A DNA stretch of 39,170 nt from Nonomuraea lactucae. GTDB lineage: Bacteria > Actinomycetota > Actinomycetes > Streptosporangiales > Streptosporangiaceae. Shown piece by piece: positions 6,969 to 13,764 of the stretch; the first letter of the stretch is position 1; every line of letters starts with the position of its first letter. The DNA is taken from the NCBI RefSeq assembly GCF_003313395.1, contig NZ_QNFZ01001066.1, forward strand, positions 1 through 39,170, in the 5' to 3' direction. The translations under genes and the position numbers were made by a program. The notes under the pieces were generated by a model. The model saw nothing but the letters and a program-made list of their open reading frames with translations. It searched no databases and was not told where the DNA came from.

Positions 6969-7200
6969 AGAACTCGCGAACGCCATCAAAACGTCCGTAG
7001 ACGCTGTCCAGAGCCGAATTCTCGGTGTCGGTAAGGACCAGTACGACTATGGCGATACGCAGACGTTCGAGAAGATGACCATTTCGGAACTGATCGACTG
7101 GGCGCTTGAAGAGGCTAACGACCAGATCGCTTACGCGGTCATGCTCCGCATCCGGCTTACCCGCCTCAAGCGGGAACTCAAGAAGGCGTTCACCGTATGA
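6958..7200 (+). CDS. Small all-alpha protein, possibly MazG-like
   Basis: 80 aa, ATG overlapping the primase stop. The pattern WALEEANDQIAYAVMLRIRL resembles the EEx-x-D helix of all-alpha NTP pyrophosphatases and of related small phage proteins, but the usual full set of acidic residues is not obvious. It could clean the nucleotide pool or be a structural relative without activity. The overlap with the next gene (ATGA) indicates coupling. Confidence 0.6.
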   Translation: MTSEELANAIKTSVDAVQSRILGVGKDQYDYGDTQTFEKMTISELIDWALEEANDQIAYAVMLRIRLTRLKRELKKAFTV

Positions 7201-7430
7201 TCCTCCACGAATTCCTGCCGCGCGGGCAAAAGGTTCTCATCAACCTCACCAGGAACGCCATGGTGGCCCACGCCATGGAACTGGTGCCGCTAGAGGACCT
7301 GCCCGCCGAATACATGCCACTGCTCAACGAAGCCAAGCAGGCTTACCAGAACGGGCAAGACATCGTGTTCAACGCTCTCGTAATGGCCATCCTGTTCCAG
7401 CTCGGCATGGACGTGGAGGCAGGCGATTAG
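7197..7430 (+). CDS. Hypothetical protein, 77 aa
   Basis: ATG overlaps the preceding TGA. The protein is mostly helical with a hydrophobic C-terminal third (VFNALVMAILFQLG) that is probably a helix packing surface rather than a membrane span. Its end supplies a TGGAGG ribosome site for the metallophosphoesterase. No family recognised. Confidence 0.65.
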   Translation: MILHEFLPRGQKVLINLTRNAMVAHAMELVPLEDLPAEYMPLLNEAKQAYQNGQDIVFNALVMAILFQLGMDVEAGD

Positions 7431-8190
7431 GAGACTCCTCATCTACCCCGACGCCCAAATCCCCTACCACAACCCCCGCCAGGTCAAAGCGCTTCACGGC
7501 TACATCCACGCGACCAAGCCGGACGACGTCCTGATCATTGGGGATTACATGGACTTCCCCACGCCTAGCCGCTGGTCAAAGGGGACAGCCGAAGAGTTCC
7601 GCGGCGACGTCTTCCGAGATGTCGAGACCGGCAAGCGCCTGCTCGGGGACCTCCGGCGCGGCTACGACGGGCCAATCCAGTTCATCGCCGGGAACCACGA
7701 CACGCGCCCGGCCGAATACCTGGCCAAGTACAGCCCAGCCCTAGCCACGAGCAACGCTTTCGACATCGACGTCTTGTTGGACTTCAACAGCCACGGCGTC
7801 GAGCTGGTGGGCGCATTCCACCCCATCGCCCCCGGCTGGATCGCCACGCACGGCCACAAGGGGTTCAGCCTGTCCGCCATCCCCGGCCGGACTGCACTCA
7901 ACGCGGCAAAGACCATCGGCCGGAGCGTCGTCATGGGGCATGTTCACAAGCTGGCCATGTGCCCCGACACAACCGGCTACCAGGGACGCACAAGCACCCT
8001 GTGGGGCGTCGAAGTGGGACACGTCATGGACACCCGGCCGGGCAAGGCCCCGGCCTATCTGCCGCGCGGGGCCGCCAACTGGCAGTCGGGGTTTGCGGTC
8101 CTGCACATCGACGGCCGCCGAGTAAGGCCCGAGCTGTACCCCATGCAGCCAGACGGAACGTTCATCGCTGACGGAAAGGTTTGGAACTAA
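7426..8190 (+). CDS. Calcineurin-like metallophosphoesterase, ATT start
   Basis: 254 aa. All five metal-binding motifs are present in order: PDAQIP, GDYMD, GNHDTR, THGHKG and GHVHKL. The family includes DNA nucleases and phosphodiesterases of phage replication modules, here placed between primase and a sigma-like gene. The frame is open from 7384 but contains no ATG, GTG or TTG before 7549, which lies beyond the first two catalytic motifs. ATT 7426 overlaps the previous stop and follows TGGAGG by six bases, so I take ATT as the start (protein beginning RRLLIYPDAQ after Met). Enzyme class is secure; the substrate is unknown. Confidence 0.82.
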   Translation: MRRLLIYPDAQIPYHNPRQVKALHGYIHATKPDDVLIIGDYMDFPTPSRWSKGTAEEFRGDVFRDVETGKRLLGDLRRGYDGPIQFIAGNHDTRPAEYLAKYSPALATSNAFDIDVLLDFNSHGVELVGAFHPIAPGWIATHGHKGFSLSAIPGRTALNAAKTIGRSVVMGHVHKLAMCPDTTGYQGRTSTLWGVEVGHVMDTRPGKAPAYLPRGAANWQSGFAVLHIDGRRVRPELYPMQPDGTFIADGKVWN

Positions 8191-8193
8191 GCG

Positions 8194-8862
8194 GTGCTGA
8201 CCGCTGAAGTGATCGACACGGCATCGCGGGTCGGGAAGTACGTGGCCCGCGACTGGCCGATGATCGACGCAGACGACATCACACAGGAAGTGTTGACCGG
8301 CGCGTGCAAGCGGCCGGAGCGATACAACGCCATGGACGAAGCCGCGTTGTTCGCGGTGCTCCGGGCCGACGCTCACGCCTACTGCATGAGAGAGCGGGCC
8401 GACTACACCACCAGGACAGCCCGCTACCTCTACACCCCAGCCGAAGTCCGGTCACTGCTGGCCGTGCTGTACGAGACGAGCGAACAGGACTGGTCAAAGC
8501 CCCCGGCAAAGGACTCCTACGCCGTGGTGCTCGAAACCGGCTCCATCGTCGTGTCGGTGTGGGACCTCAAGGAATGCCTAACGCAGCTCCCCGCCAACTA
8601 CCGGGCGATCATCGCCCGCAAGCACGAAGCTGCCGGGCTGACCAAGGAAAAGCGCGAAGCGCTCAAGGTGGCCGGTTGGGAGCCACTCACGGCCGCCGAG
8701 CGCAAGACGTACCAGCGGGCCGTAGACCGGCTCACGGAGCGGCTGAACAAGCGGATCAACCGGCCGCGAGGCGTCCACGAGAACGCGCCTGGAGCCCGCC
8801 GGGCCATGACGAACGCGCACGCCTACGCGGTGACCCACGACGACAGAGAGGGAGGGCGTTGA
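8194..8862 (+). CDS. Sigma-factor-like DNA-binding protein
   Basis: 222 aa, GTG start. DADDITQEVLTGACKRPERY resembles sigma region 2, with the usual D-x-x-Q-E-x-x-x-A/L pattern. The second half (DLKECLTQLPANYRAIIARKH, then KTYQRAVDRLTERLNKR) resembles region 4, a helix-turn-helix. Many actinophages carry such proteins in the early region. It could direct polymerase to phage promoters, but the late operon promoter cannot be matched to it from sequence alone. Confidence 0.7.
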   Translation: MLTAEVIDTASRVGKYVARDWPMIDADDITQEVLTGACKRPERYNAMDEAALFAVLRADAHAYCMRERADYTTRTARYLYTPAEVRSLLAVLYETSEQDWSKPPAKDSYAVVLETGSIVVSVWDLKECLTQLPANYRAIIARKHEAAGLTKEKREALKVAGWEPLTAAERKTYQRAVDRLTERLNKRINRPRGVHENAPGARRAMTNAHAYAVTHDDREGGR

Positions 8863-9056
8863 CGTACAAGCTGCCCCATGAGACCTACCGGGTTTACCCC
8901 GTTGCCTGCAACCACCGAAACGTGTACGACTCGCGAGAGTCCGCGCGTAGGGCCGTGGGCTACCGCAAGGGCACATGGGAGCGAGACCGCATCCGAGTCT
9001 TCCGGGCCGCCACGGCTTGGGAAGACGTCACCCACGAGTTCGTGACAGCGGGCTGA
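8859..9056 (+). CDS. Hypothetical protein, 65 aa
   Basis: TTG start overlapping the TGA of the sigma-like gene, with GAGGGAGGG upstream. A basic, aromatic-rich small protein (CNHRNVYDSRESARRAVGYR). No family recognised. Overlap on both sides supports a true gene. Confidence 0.65.
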   Translation: MTYKLPHETYRVYPVACNHRNVYDSRESARRAVGYRKGTWERDRIRVFRAATAWEDVTHEFVTAG

Positions 9057-9193
9057 TGGACCAGCCGCCCACCCCGAAGGAACTCATGCTCGGCTGCCTG
9101 GCCGTGATGCTGGCAAGCGGGATCTTCTGGCTGCTGGTCATCGGTGCCATCCGGGCACTGTACGAGCTGGCCATCATCATCTCAGCGGCTTGA
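9056..9193 (+). CDS. Small membrane protein, 45 aa
   Basis: ATG overlaps the TGA of the previous gene by one base. Residues about 11-42 are almost wholly hydrophobic (LGCLAVMLASGIFWLLVIGA and on), giving one long or two short membrane helices. The function is unknown; a holin-like or envelope role is possible, but it is far from the lysis genes. Confidence 0.6.
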   Translation: MDQPPTPKELMLGCLAVMLASGIFWLLVIGAIRALYELAIIISAA

Positions 9194-9300
9194 CCTGCGA
9201 CAACTGTTCGGGCCGCACGTGCCGGCGGGGCCGTTTAAACGAAGCCGCGGAGCCCGCCCGGCTGGAATCTCGCACTCAACAGCCGAACCCTTTCGGATGA
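9190..9300 (+). CDS. Tiny cysteine protein, 36 aa
   Basis: TTG overlaps the previous TGA. It begins TCDNCSGRTCRRGRLNEAAE after Met, with a C-x2-C-x4-C arrangement that could bind zinc or iron. A GTTTAAAC element is in frame and encodes RLN, and its GC arm encodes the residues that follow. It is too short for family assignment, but the coupling and Cys spacing favour translation. Confidence 0.5.
   Translation: MTCDNCSGRTCRRGRLNEAAEPARLESRTQQPNPFG
9233..9240. repeat. GTTTAAAC palindrome copy 4
   Basis: Inside the 36-aa gene. The 18-mer GTTTAAACGAAGCCGCGG here is identical to the minus-strand reading of copy 12 in the capsid region. Confidence 0.75.
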
Positions 9301-9307
9301 CTATTGC

Positions 9308-9346
9308 GCTACCGACTTGCATGTCGATAATGTGCAAGTCGGTAGC
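9308..9346. promoter_or_regulatory. Inverted pair of operator-like sites
   Basis: Perfect 14-bp inverted repeat (GCTACCGACTTGCA / TGCAAGTCGGTAGC) with an 11-base loop. Each arm is the operator-like site with one change (A to T in the centre). No -10 box lies at the usual 17-base spacing, so it may act as a stoperator or cruciform rather than a promoter. Confidence 0.6.
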
Positions 9347-9351
9347 AAGTG

Positions 9352-9380
9352 GGTGGCGGGACATCCCGCCACCTGTTTCG
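9352..9380 (+). terminator. Hairpin terminator
   Basis: Perfect 10-bp stem GGTGGCGGGA / TCCCGCCACC with a two-base loop, followed by TGTTTCG. It directly follows the inverted operator pair, so a repressor-linked transcription stop is conceivable. Confidence 0.65.
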
Positions 9381-9411
9381 TCTCTCTACCAGAAAGGCGC
9401 TCAAACGCAGC

Positions 9412-9609
9412 ATGAGGGGTTTCATCGGCGTCGTCGCCGACGAAGTAGACGTCAAGCTTGACCGGGACGGAGACGGCGCGCGCGTGTTGGTGTTCCGGTT
9501 CACCTGCCACAACGGGCCTAGCTACTCGTCCACGAGCGTCAACGCCGCCAGGCTGCCGCAGCTCCCCGAGCTGATGCACAAGCTGGAAGTCATCGAGGCG
9601 GGCAGTTGA
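9412..9609 (+). CDS. Hypothetical protein, 65 aa
   Basis: ATG 9412 is the start best supported, with AGAAAGG upstream. Beta-rich N-terminus with alternating charge (VADEVDVKLDRDGDGARVLV). No family recognised. The next gene's TTG overlaps its stop. Confidence 0.65.
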   Translation: MRGFIGVVADEVDVKLDRDGDGARVLVFRFTCHNGPSYSSTSVNAARLPQLPELMHKLEVIEAGS

Positions 9610-9938
9610 GGAAGGCCAGCCGGAGCATCCCCCTCGGGGTTGTCGGCGCGGTGTCCGCGCTCGTCATGTCCGGCTGCGCCAGTGCCGACGACGTGACGGC
9701 CGACTGTGTCATGGCCGCGCCGGACGGGAGCGGCGCGTACCAGATCGTTGACGATCGCTACTGCGACGGCGGGTCGCACGCCTCCTACTTCTGGTACTAC
9801 GGCGGCACGGCCAGTAACGGCCACGTGCGCGGGGGAACCACCGTCAGGCCCCAAAACGTCAACATCACGAGCCGTTCCGGCAAGTACATCACTCGGGGCG
9901 GATTCGGGTTCTCCAAGGGTGGAGGCGGAGGGGGGTGA
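9606..9938 (+). CDS. Putative lipoprotein, 110 aa
   Basis: TTG start overlapping the previous stop. A basic N-terminus, a hydrophobic core (PLGVVGAVSALVMSGC) and a Cys at about residue 24 form a plausible, slightly non-ideal lipobox (MSGC), so the mature protein would be lipid-anchored outside the membrane. The exported part has two Cys, a Ser/Tyr/Gly-rich middle and a Gly-only end. Phage lipoproteins often block superinfection, which is a guess here. Confidence 0.7.
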   Translation: MRKASRSIPLGVVGAVSALVMSGCASADDVTADCVMAAPDGSGAYQIVDDRYCDGGSHASYFWYYGGTASNGHVRGGTTVRPQNVNITSRSGKYITRGGFGFSKGGGGGG

Positions 9939-10309
9939 GGGGCATCGTCACGGGCTCCCGCAACTGGGACAAGCCTGGAACGGTGTGGCTGGCGCTGCAA
10001 GCTGCCTACTGGGAAGCTCGGCGGCTCAGGGAGCGATTAGACGTCGCTCGCGGAGACTGCCCCGCAGGGGCCGACGCTCACGCCGGGTTGTGGGTCGCGG
10101 CAGCACAGCGGGCCGGGTTGGACGTCGCCGAGCGCGTCTACCGGGCTGACTGGTCGATAGGGCCAGCAGGCGGCCCGATCCGCAACGAAGCGATGGTGAA
10201 GGACGGGGCAAGCAAGGTGTTGGCCTTCCATAAGGACAACAGCCGGGGCACCGCGAGCACGATCCGGTTTGCCAGCCGGGCGGGCATCCACGTTGACATC
10301 TATACGTAG
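9935..10309 (+). CDS. DUF2493 (YspA-like) SLOG-fold protein
   Basis: 124 aa, GTG start overlapping the lipoprotein stop. GIVTGSRNWD at the N-terminus, DCPAGADAHA in the middle and GPIRNEAMV later are the signature segments of the DUF2493 family, a Rossmann-like SLOG fold thought to bind nucleotides or nucleotide-derived ligands. It is common in actinophage early regions. SLOG proteins also occur in nucleotide-signalling defence systems, so a role as ligand sponge or sensor is possible but unproven. Confidence 0.8.
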   Translation: MRGIVTGSRNWDKPGTVWLALQAAYWEARRLRERLDVARGDCPAGADAHAGLWVAAAQRAGLDVAERVYRADWSIGPAGGPIRNEAMVKDGASKVLAFHKDNSRGTASTIRFASRAGIHVDIYT

Positions 10310-10310
10310 A

Positions 10311-10435
10311 TCACTACCGCCGATGCTTCGAGTAAAGGCGCTGGTCGGCGCCCAAAACGTCGGAGCAAGACACTAGCGTGATCTATCTGCATTACTTGGC
10401 CCGACAGCGACGATAACTGCACAAAGGACACGCCC
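10311..10435 (+). promoter_or_regulatory. Leader with degenerate operator-like site
   Basis: The segment holds AGCAAGACACTAGCGTGATC, a weaker version of the promoter/operator unit (compare TGCAAGACGGTAGTGATC at 3846), with TATCTG close to the -10 position. It may be a decayed or specialised promoter for the gene at 10436. Confidence 0.35.
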
Positions 10436-10711
10436 TTGAACCCCGTCAACGTTGACGAGCTTGCAGCCGAGAAGTCCGAAGTGATCTACGAGTCCGCCAC
10501 GGCCGGACTCTTCAAGGTCCATTACGGGTGCGGCTGCACTGGGTACCGGGTTCACCTTGACGGACACCCCAAGCCGAGTGAACTGGCCAAGGTGTTCGGC
10601 ATGATCCCCGACACGCACCACCTGGACGACACCGACGTCATCACAGGCAGCGTGATGCAACATTTCGAGCACGACGGGCAGGACTGCCCCAACCAGGCCC
10701 GCGCGGCCTGA
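10436..10711 (+). CDS. Hypothetical protein, 91 aa
   Basis: TTG start about ten bases after AAAGGA. YGCGCTGYRVH at about residue 30 and a late HDGQDC supply three Cys and several His that could hold a metal. It stands alone between intergenic regions and is followed by a strong terminator. No family recognised. Confidence 0.6.
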   Translation: MNPVNVDELAAEKSEVIYESATAGLFKVHYGCGCTGYRVHLDGHPKPSELAKVFGMIPDTHHLDDTDVITGSVMQHFEHDGQDCPNQARAA

Positions 10712-10841
10712 GCACTCCTGGCAGGGGACGCGGGCAGCAGGGTTCCCTTGCTAGGCTGAGACTTCCATCGCGTTCCCTTTCTGGGTTGGCTCACTATTGA
10801 GCCCGGTTTTTGCTGACACCAAAACCATCACGCGATGGGGG

Positions 10842-10870
10842 AAGCCCCCGGCTCCGGCCGGGGGCTTTCT
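10842..10870 (+). terminator. Intrinsic terminator
   Basis: Ten-bp stem AGCCCCCGGC / GCCGGGGGCT with a TCCG loop, followed by TTCTG. Probable end of the early operon. Confidence 0.8.
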
Positions 10871-10939
10871 GCTTTCGGGGGTGGATCGGTGGCGCGTTTC
10901 CGCTGGCTGAGGCAGGGTGGCCCTGTGGCCGGCGGGCCT

Positions 10940-10947
10940 GTTTAAAC
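10940..10947. repeat. GTTTAAAC palindrome copy 5
   Basis: GC arms are present on both sides (GTTTAAACGGGCGCCCGCGG forward, GTTTAAACAGGCCCGCCGGC reverse). A diverged copy, GTTCAAACGGGCGCCCGCGG, sits at 14764. It also supplies a TAA to a short frame beginning GTG 10889. Confidence 0.75.
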
Positions 10948-10982
10948 GGGCGCCCGCGGTCCGCGCGGACATGGAGGCGAGA

Positions 10983-11204
10983 GTGCAGACCAGGAAGCCG
11001 CTAGAGCTCCGGCAAGGCGACGTCATCCGGCTCAGCCCTCTACGGTTGGATGAGCCCGCCGACGTCCTCACCGGCCACGTGAGCCACGTCCAGGAAGTGT
11101 CCGTGGCAGGCCCTGCAGCGCTCGTGACGGTCGAAGAACTGATGTGGCCGATCCTTATCCCCTCGGAGACGGACGTCATCCTCTGGAATGGTGAGTTCGT
11201 TTAA
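10983..11204 (+). CDS. Hypothetical protein, 73 aa
   Basis: GTG 10983 follows GGAGG by six bases; ATG 10971 is an alternative. A beta-rich small protein (LELRQGDVIRLSPLRL, HVSHVQEVSVAG). The stop codon TAA is provided by a GTTTAAAC element (11199-11206). No family recognised. Confidence 0.6.
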   Translation: MQTRKPLELRQGDVIRLSPLRLDEPADVLTGHVSHVQEVSVAGPAALVTVEELMWPILIPSETDVILWNGEFV

Positions 11205-11206
11205 AC
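11199..11206. repeat. GTTTAAAC palindrome copy 6
   Basis: Supplies the stop codon of the gene at 10983 (GTT TAA AC). This is one of the few copies without a GC arm. Confidence 0.6.
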
Positions 11207-11243
11207 AATCCTGTGCTTCATTGCCGCGCCAGAGGCACAATGG

Positions 11244-11429
11244 TTGCAACACCCCGAGTGGGCGTTCGGTCGCATCGAGACTGTGACTGCCGTCGGGAGC
11301 CTTCGCGTCCCTACTTATGGATTAGTGGTTCTAGACGAACGGATCGAAGCAGCGGTACAGCGCCGTCCCCCGTCACGGCGCGTCGCCACTGGAAGACGGG
11401 ACCCCTACGAGTCGGAAAGGGCGAGGTGA
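11244..11429 (+). CDS. Possible small protein, 61 aa
   Basis: TTG 11244 has AGAGG eight bases upstream. The frame is open back to the TAA at 11202, so an earlier non-standard start (CTG 11211) is possible. The sequence has a plausible folded first half (FGRIETVTAVGSLRVPTYGL) and a basic tail. Evidence is modest. Confidence 0.4.
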   Translation: MQHPEWAFGRIETVTAVGSLRVPTYGLVVLDERIEAAVQRRPPSRRVATGRRDPYESERAR

Positions 11430-11459
11430 CCTATGACGTCTCGCGCGTCGCAGGTTCGC

Positions 11460-11465
11460 TAGGTC
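11460..11465 (+). promoter_or_regulatory. -10 box of leaderless gene 11472
   Basis: TAGGTC lies exactly six bases before ATG 11472, which places the transcription start on the A of the start codon. No Shine-Dalgarno sequence precedes the gene. No strong -35 is visible at 17 bases. Confidence 0.5.
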
Positions 11466-11471
11466 TAGATC

Positions 11472-11777
11472 ATGTGGGCCGAGCTGGGAGCGCTGCTCTC
11501 GGTTGCAGGCCCATGGGGCATAGTCCTCTTCCTGCTGTTCTCCACGATTACCGTCTTGGGATCGCTTGCCCTACTGGGCAAGATCCGTGATCGCGGGTTC
11601 CGCAAGATAGAGATCAGTGTCCTCAAGGTGATCACGATCCGAGCGACAGCAGATCCAAACGAAGACAGTGACGTACCGGCTAGCGGCAGGCGGGAGGTGA
11701 AGCCGCCGCCAGCGCAGCCGAAGGAGGTCACGTCCGCCGACAGCGCGAAGCGTAGGCGGCGAAGGATAGCCAAATAG
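11472..11777 (+). CDS. Single-span membrane protein, probably leaderless mRNA
   Basis: 101 aa. The N-terminal 30 residues (GPWGIVLFLLFSTITVLGSL) form a transmembrane helix after a short outside segment. A beta-prone stretch (KIEISVLKVITIRATAD) and a charged Pro/Lys/Arg tail ending RRRRRIAK follow, presumably in the cytoplasm. The product of 14052 has the same plan (GP-x-G, helix, then a short beta strand and an acidic tail), so the two may be distant paralogues. A strong terminator follows directly, making a one-gene unit. Confidence 0.65.
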   Translation: MWAELGALLSVAGPWGIVLFLLFSTITVLGSLALLGKIRDRGFRKIEISVLKVITIRATADPNEDSDVPASGRREVKPPPAQPKEVTSADSAKRRRRRIAK

Positions 11778-11793
11778 ACTCGTGGTCGCAGAT

Positions 11794-11831
11794 GAAGCCC
11801 CCGCTCAACGGAGCGGGGGCTTCGTGTTTTT
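11794..11831 (+). terminator. Intrinsic terminator
   Basis: Thirteen-bp perfect stem (GAAGCCCCCGCTC / GAGCGGGGGCTTC) with an AACG loop, then GTGTTTTT: the strongest classical terminator in the window. Confidence 0.92.
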
Positions 11832-11906
11832 CGAGGCTAGTAGCTGGGCTTAGGGCGGCTGCTTAGAGCTTCTAATGCCATTCGTGAAAGGGTTTCGGCT
11901 AGCAGT

Positions 11907-11935
11907 TGTGCAAGACGGTAGTGATCCGCTAAGGT
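11907..11935 (+). promoter_or_regulatory. Operator-overlapped promoter of the SprT-like gene
   Basis: TGTGCA, 17 bases, TAAGGT, with an exact TGCAAGACGGT at 11909-11919. The transcribed leader begins with CCCGTCAGCAA, a string also found (ACCGTCAGCAA) just after the matching promoter at 13177. Confidence 0.7.
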
Positions 11936-11982
11936 TAATCCCGTCAGCAAAAACCAGCCCTTCTAGCCGAAAGGGAACAGCG

Positions 11983-12660
11983 ATGAACGACCTCTCTAAG
12001 ACCCGCGAAGCCTGGCTTCACAAGGCTGCCACTATCTTCCGCCCTCGCTTCGAGGAGATCGGTATGCCCCTCCCCGAACAGCTTCACCTGTCGGTCGGAT
12101 TCGGCCCTGACGGGCACGGCGGCGAGAACGCCGTGATCCGGGGCGTGTGCATCTCCAAGGCCGGTAGCGAGGACGGCGTCAACCACGTCTACATCTCGCC
12201 GGAGCTGGGAGACACGGCCGTGGTCCTGTCGGTGCTCCTGCACGAGCTGGTCCACGCGGCCGACGACTGTCAGAGCGGGCACCGTGGGGCCTTCGCCGAA
12301 GGCGCTACGCGGCTCGGACTCATGTCCCCGATGACCACGGCAACGCCCAGTATCGAGCTGGCGGCCGAGCTCGTGACCATCGCGGAAACGCTGGGCGACT
12401 ACCCGCACGGCAAGGTCCTTATCAGCCGGGACCGCCGCCGGAAGCTCGTTGACCCATCCGGCCAGGCCATGCCGCCACAGTCGGAGGGACCGCTTTCCAG
12501 CGGGCCTAAGAAGCAGTCCGCCCGGCTCCTCAAGGCCGCATGCAACCAAGTTGATTGCGCGGCGAACGGCTACACGGTTCGGGTTACCGCTAAGTGGCTG
12601 GCGCTCGGCGCTCCGATGTGCCCGATGGGACACCCGATGGAGACTGAACCGGTCGCCTAA
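11983..12660 (+). CDS. SprT-like zinc metalloprotease
   Basis: 225 aa, ATG after AAGGGAACAGCG. LLHELVHAADD contains the HE-x-x-H zinc and catalytic motif, and GHRGAF supplies the third ligand region, as in SprT/Spartan-like proteases and phage relatives. The C-terminal part has two Cys pairs (ACNQVDC and MCPMGH) that look like a zinc ribbon, again as in SprT proteins. Spartan relatives cleave proteins crosslinked to DNA; the phage substrate is unknown. It is a monocistronic unit with its own repressor-type promoter and hairpin. Confidence 0.8.
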   Translation: MNDLSKTREAWLHKAATIFRPRFEEIGMPLPEQLHLSVGFGPDGHGGENAVIRGVCISKAGSEDGVNHVYISPELGDTAVVLSVLLHELVHAADDCQSGHRGAFAEGATRLGLMSPMTTATPSIELAAELVTIAETLGDYPHGKVLISRDRRRKLVDPSGQAMPPQSEGPLSSGPKKQSARLLKAACNQVDCAANGYTVRVTAKWLALGAPMCPMGHPMETEPVA

Positions 12661-12668
12661 CACGCAAC

Positions 12669-12691
12669 GCGCCCCCCGTACAGGGGGGCGC
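12669..12691 (+). terminator. Hairpin terminator
   Basis: Nine-bp perfect stem GCGCCCCCC / GGGGGGCGC with a GTACA loop right after the protease gene; only a weak T-rich tail. Confidence 0.75.
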
Positions 12692-12745
12692 TATCCCTTA
12701 ATTACCTGTACGATCCCGTCAAGCCCCAGGAAGGACCCATCCGCC

Positions 12746-13132
12746 ATGCCTATCCGAATCGTTGAGCTGTTCTTGTGTGACTACTGCGCCAAGGAGGACA
12801 AAGAGACCGAAGCGCCCCACAAGATCGAAATCAACGGTAAGCGTGCCCTTGCCTGCGACACGCATGCTAAGCCGATCCTGAAGGCCCTAGAGACGTTCGA
12901 GGCGGTTGCCGAGCGCATCCCTACCGAGACGGCTCGTCCGGCCCGTAGCGGCCGTACTAGGGCCGCGCGTGGTGGCTCCGGCGCTGCCCCGCAAGGCGAC
13001 GCACCCACGACCAACGAAGTACGCCAGTGGGCGCAAGCCAACAACATCCCCGTGTCGGCTAAGGCGCGCGTCGCTTCCGACGTCTGGGAGAAGTTCTACG
13101 AAGCGTTCCCTGACCGCCGACCGGCGTCCTAA
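12746..13132 (+). CDS. Lsr2 C-terminal-domain protein with zinc-knuckle N-terminus
   Basis: 128 aa. Residues about 93-125 (VRQWAQANNIPVSAKARVAS) match the DNA-binding domain of Lsr2, the actinobacterial xenogeneic silencer, but KAR replaces the RGR minor-groove clamp, so AT-hook binding may be altered. The N-terminus is not the Lsr2 dimerisation domain; it has C-x2-C and later C-x2-H (LCDYCAK, ACDTHAK), a probable zinc knuckle. Residues about 60-88 are a basic Gly/Ala/Arg linker. Lsr2-like phage proteins can counter host silencing or regulate phage genes. It is a single-gene unit between two hairpins. Confidence 0.8.
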   Translation: MPIRIVELFLCDYCAKEDKETEAPHKIEINGKRALACDTHAKPILKALETFEAVAERIPTETARPARSGRTRAARGGSGAAPQGDAPTTNEVRQWAQANNIPVSAKARVASDVWEKFYEAFPDRRPAS

Positions 13133-13137
13133 CGGCC

Positions 13138-13166
13138 AAGCCCCCGGACAATTCGGGGGCTTTCCG
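13138..13166 (+). terminator. Intrinsic terminator
   Basis: Nine-bp stem AAGCCCCCG / CGGGGGCTT, seven-base loop, then TCCGTT. Confidence 0.8.
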
Positions 13167-13176
13167 TTGTCCAATG

Positions 13177-13205
13177 TGTGCAAGACGGTAGTGGTCGTGT
13201 AGCGT
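13177..13205 (+). promoter_or_regulatory. Operator-overlapped promoter of gene 13264
   Basis: TGTGCA, 17 bases, TAGCGT, with an exact TGCAAGACGGT at 13179-13189. It starts eleven bases after the preceding terminator. Confidence 0.7.
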
Positions 13206-13263
13206 TTAGACCGTCAGCAAGACCGCAGCGGACAAGCCGGTTGAAAACCCAAAGGGGGAAAGC

Positions 13264-13605
13264 ATGGAATCGTGCATCGAGTGCTGCAAGCCGCACACCG
13301 AGTTGGTGACCTGGCCAAGCCTGCGAGGCAAGGTTTGCCTGGTATGCGAACCGAAGCTCTACGCTGCCGACCTTGAGCCGGAACCGGAATGCATCCGGTC
13401 CTACGGTGGGGGCGACTGTCGTGGCCGAGTCACCTACAGGGCCAGCTACGCGCGAACCGGGCTCCAGATCGCCGAGTGCTCGAAGCACCAGGACGAGGCG
13501 GCAGAGCGAGACGAGCGGTTGCGCCGGGACTACCCGGACAGCTCCACGCCTCAGGCGCGGTTCGCCCCGAGCTATGCGGGCGAATCGTGGGATGGCGACT
13601 ACTAG
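13264..13605 (+). CDS. Cysteine-rich putative zinc-binding protein, 113 aa
   Basis: ATG after GGGGGAAAGC. CIECCKPH and VCLVCEPK form one likely zinc site in the first 40 residues; ECIRSYGGGDCRG and ECSKH could form a second. The tail is acidic and Arg-rich. The pattern is that of small nucleic-acid or protein-binding phage proteins, but no named family fits. Confidence 0.65.
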   Translation: MESCIECCKPHTELVTWPSLRGKVCLVCEPKLYAADLEPEPECIRSYGGGDCRGRVTYRASYARTGLQIAECSKHQDEAAERDERLRRDYPDSSTPQARFAPSYAGESWDGDY

Positions 13606-13621
13606 ACAGGGAAGGCGGATC

Positions 13622-13684
13622 GTGGACAAACAAGAGCCGATCGAGCGGGCCGCTCGCGAAGGGATCGAGCCGAAGCGTCATTGA
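13622..13684 (+). CDS. Possible 20-aa peptide
   Basis: GTG 13622 with AGGGAAGG upstream; encodes a very charged helix (KQEPIERAAREGIEPKRH). Its stop overlaps the TTG of the next tiny frame, the same coupling seen among real genes here. Too short for certainty. Confidence 0.35.
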   Translation: MDKQEPIERAAREGIEPKRH

Positions 13685-13761
13685 TCAGGGAGTCGGCCGA
13701 AGGGCTGACCGTCGACGGGATGGACCCTGACGAGTGGCTAGAAGCCATGACGATGGAATGA
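13681..13761 (+). CDS. Possible 26-aa acidic peptide
   Basis: TTG 13681 overlaps the previous TGA. It encodes an acidic peptide (LTVDGMDPDEWLEAMTME). A terminator follows within four bases of the stop, which fits the end of a translated unit. Confidence 0.4.
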   Translation: MIRESAEGLTVDGMDPDEWLEAMTME

Positions 13762-13764
13762 CAG

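Noticed and set aside
8304-8858. Upstream part of the frame that ends at 9056
   Set aside because: It is a shadow of the sigma-like gene; only the part from TTG 8859 has a ribosome site and coupling.
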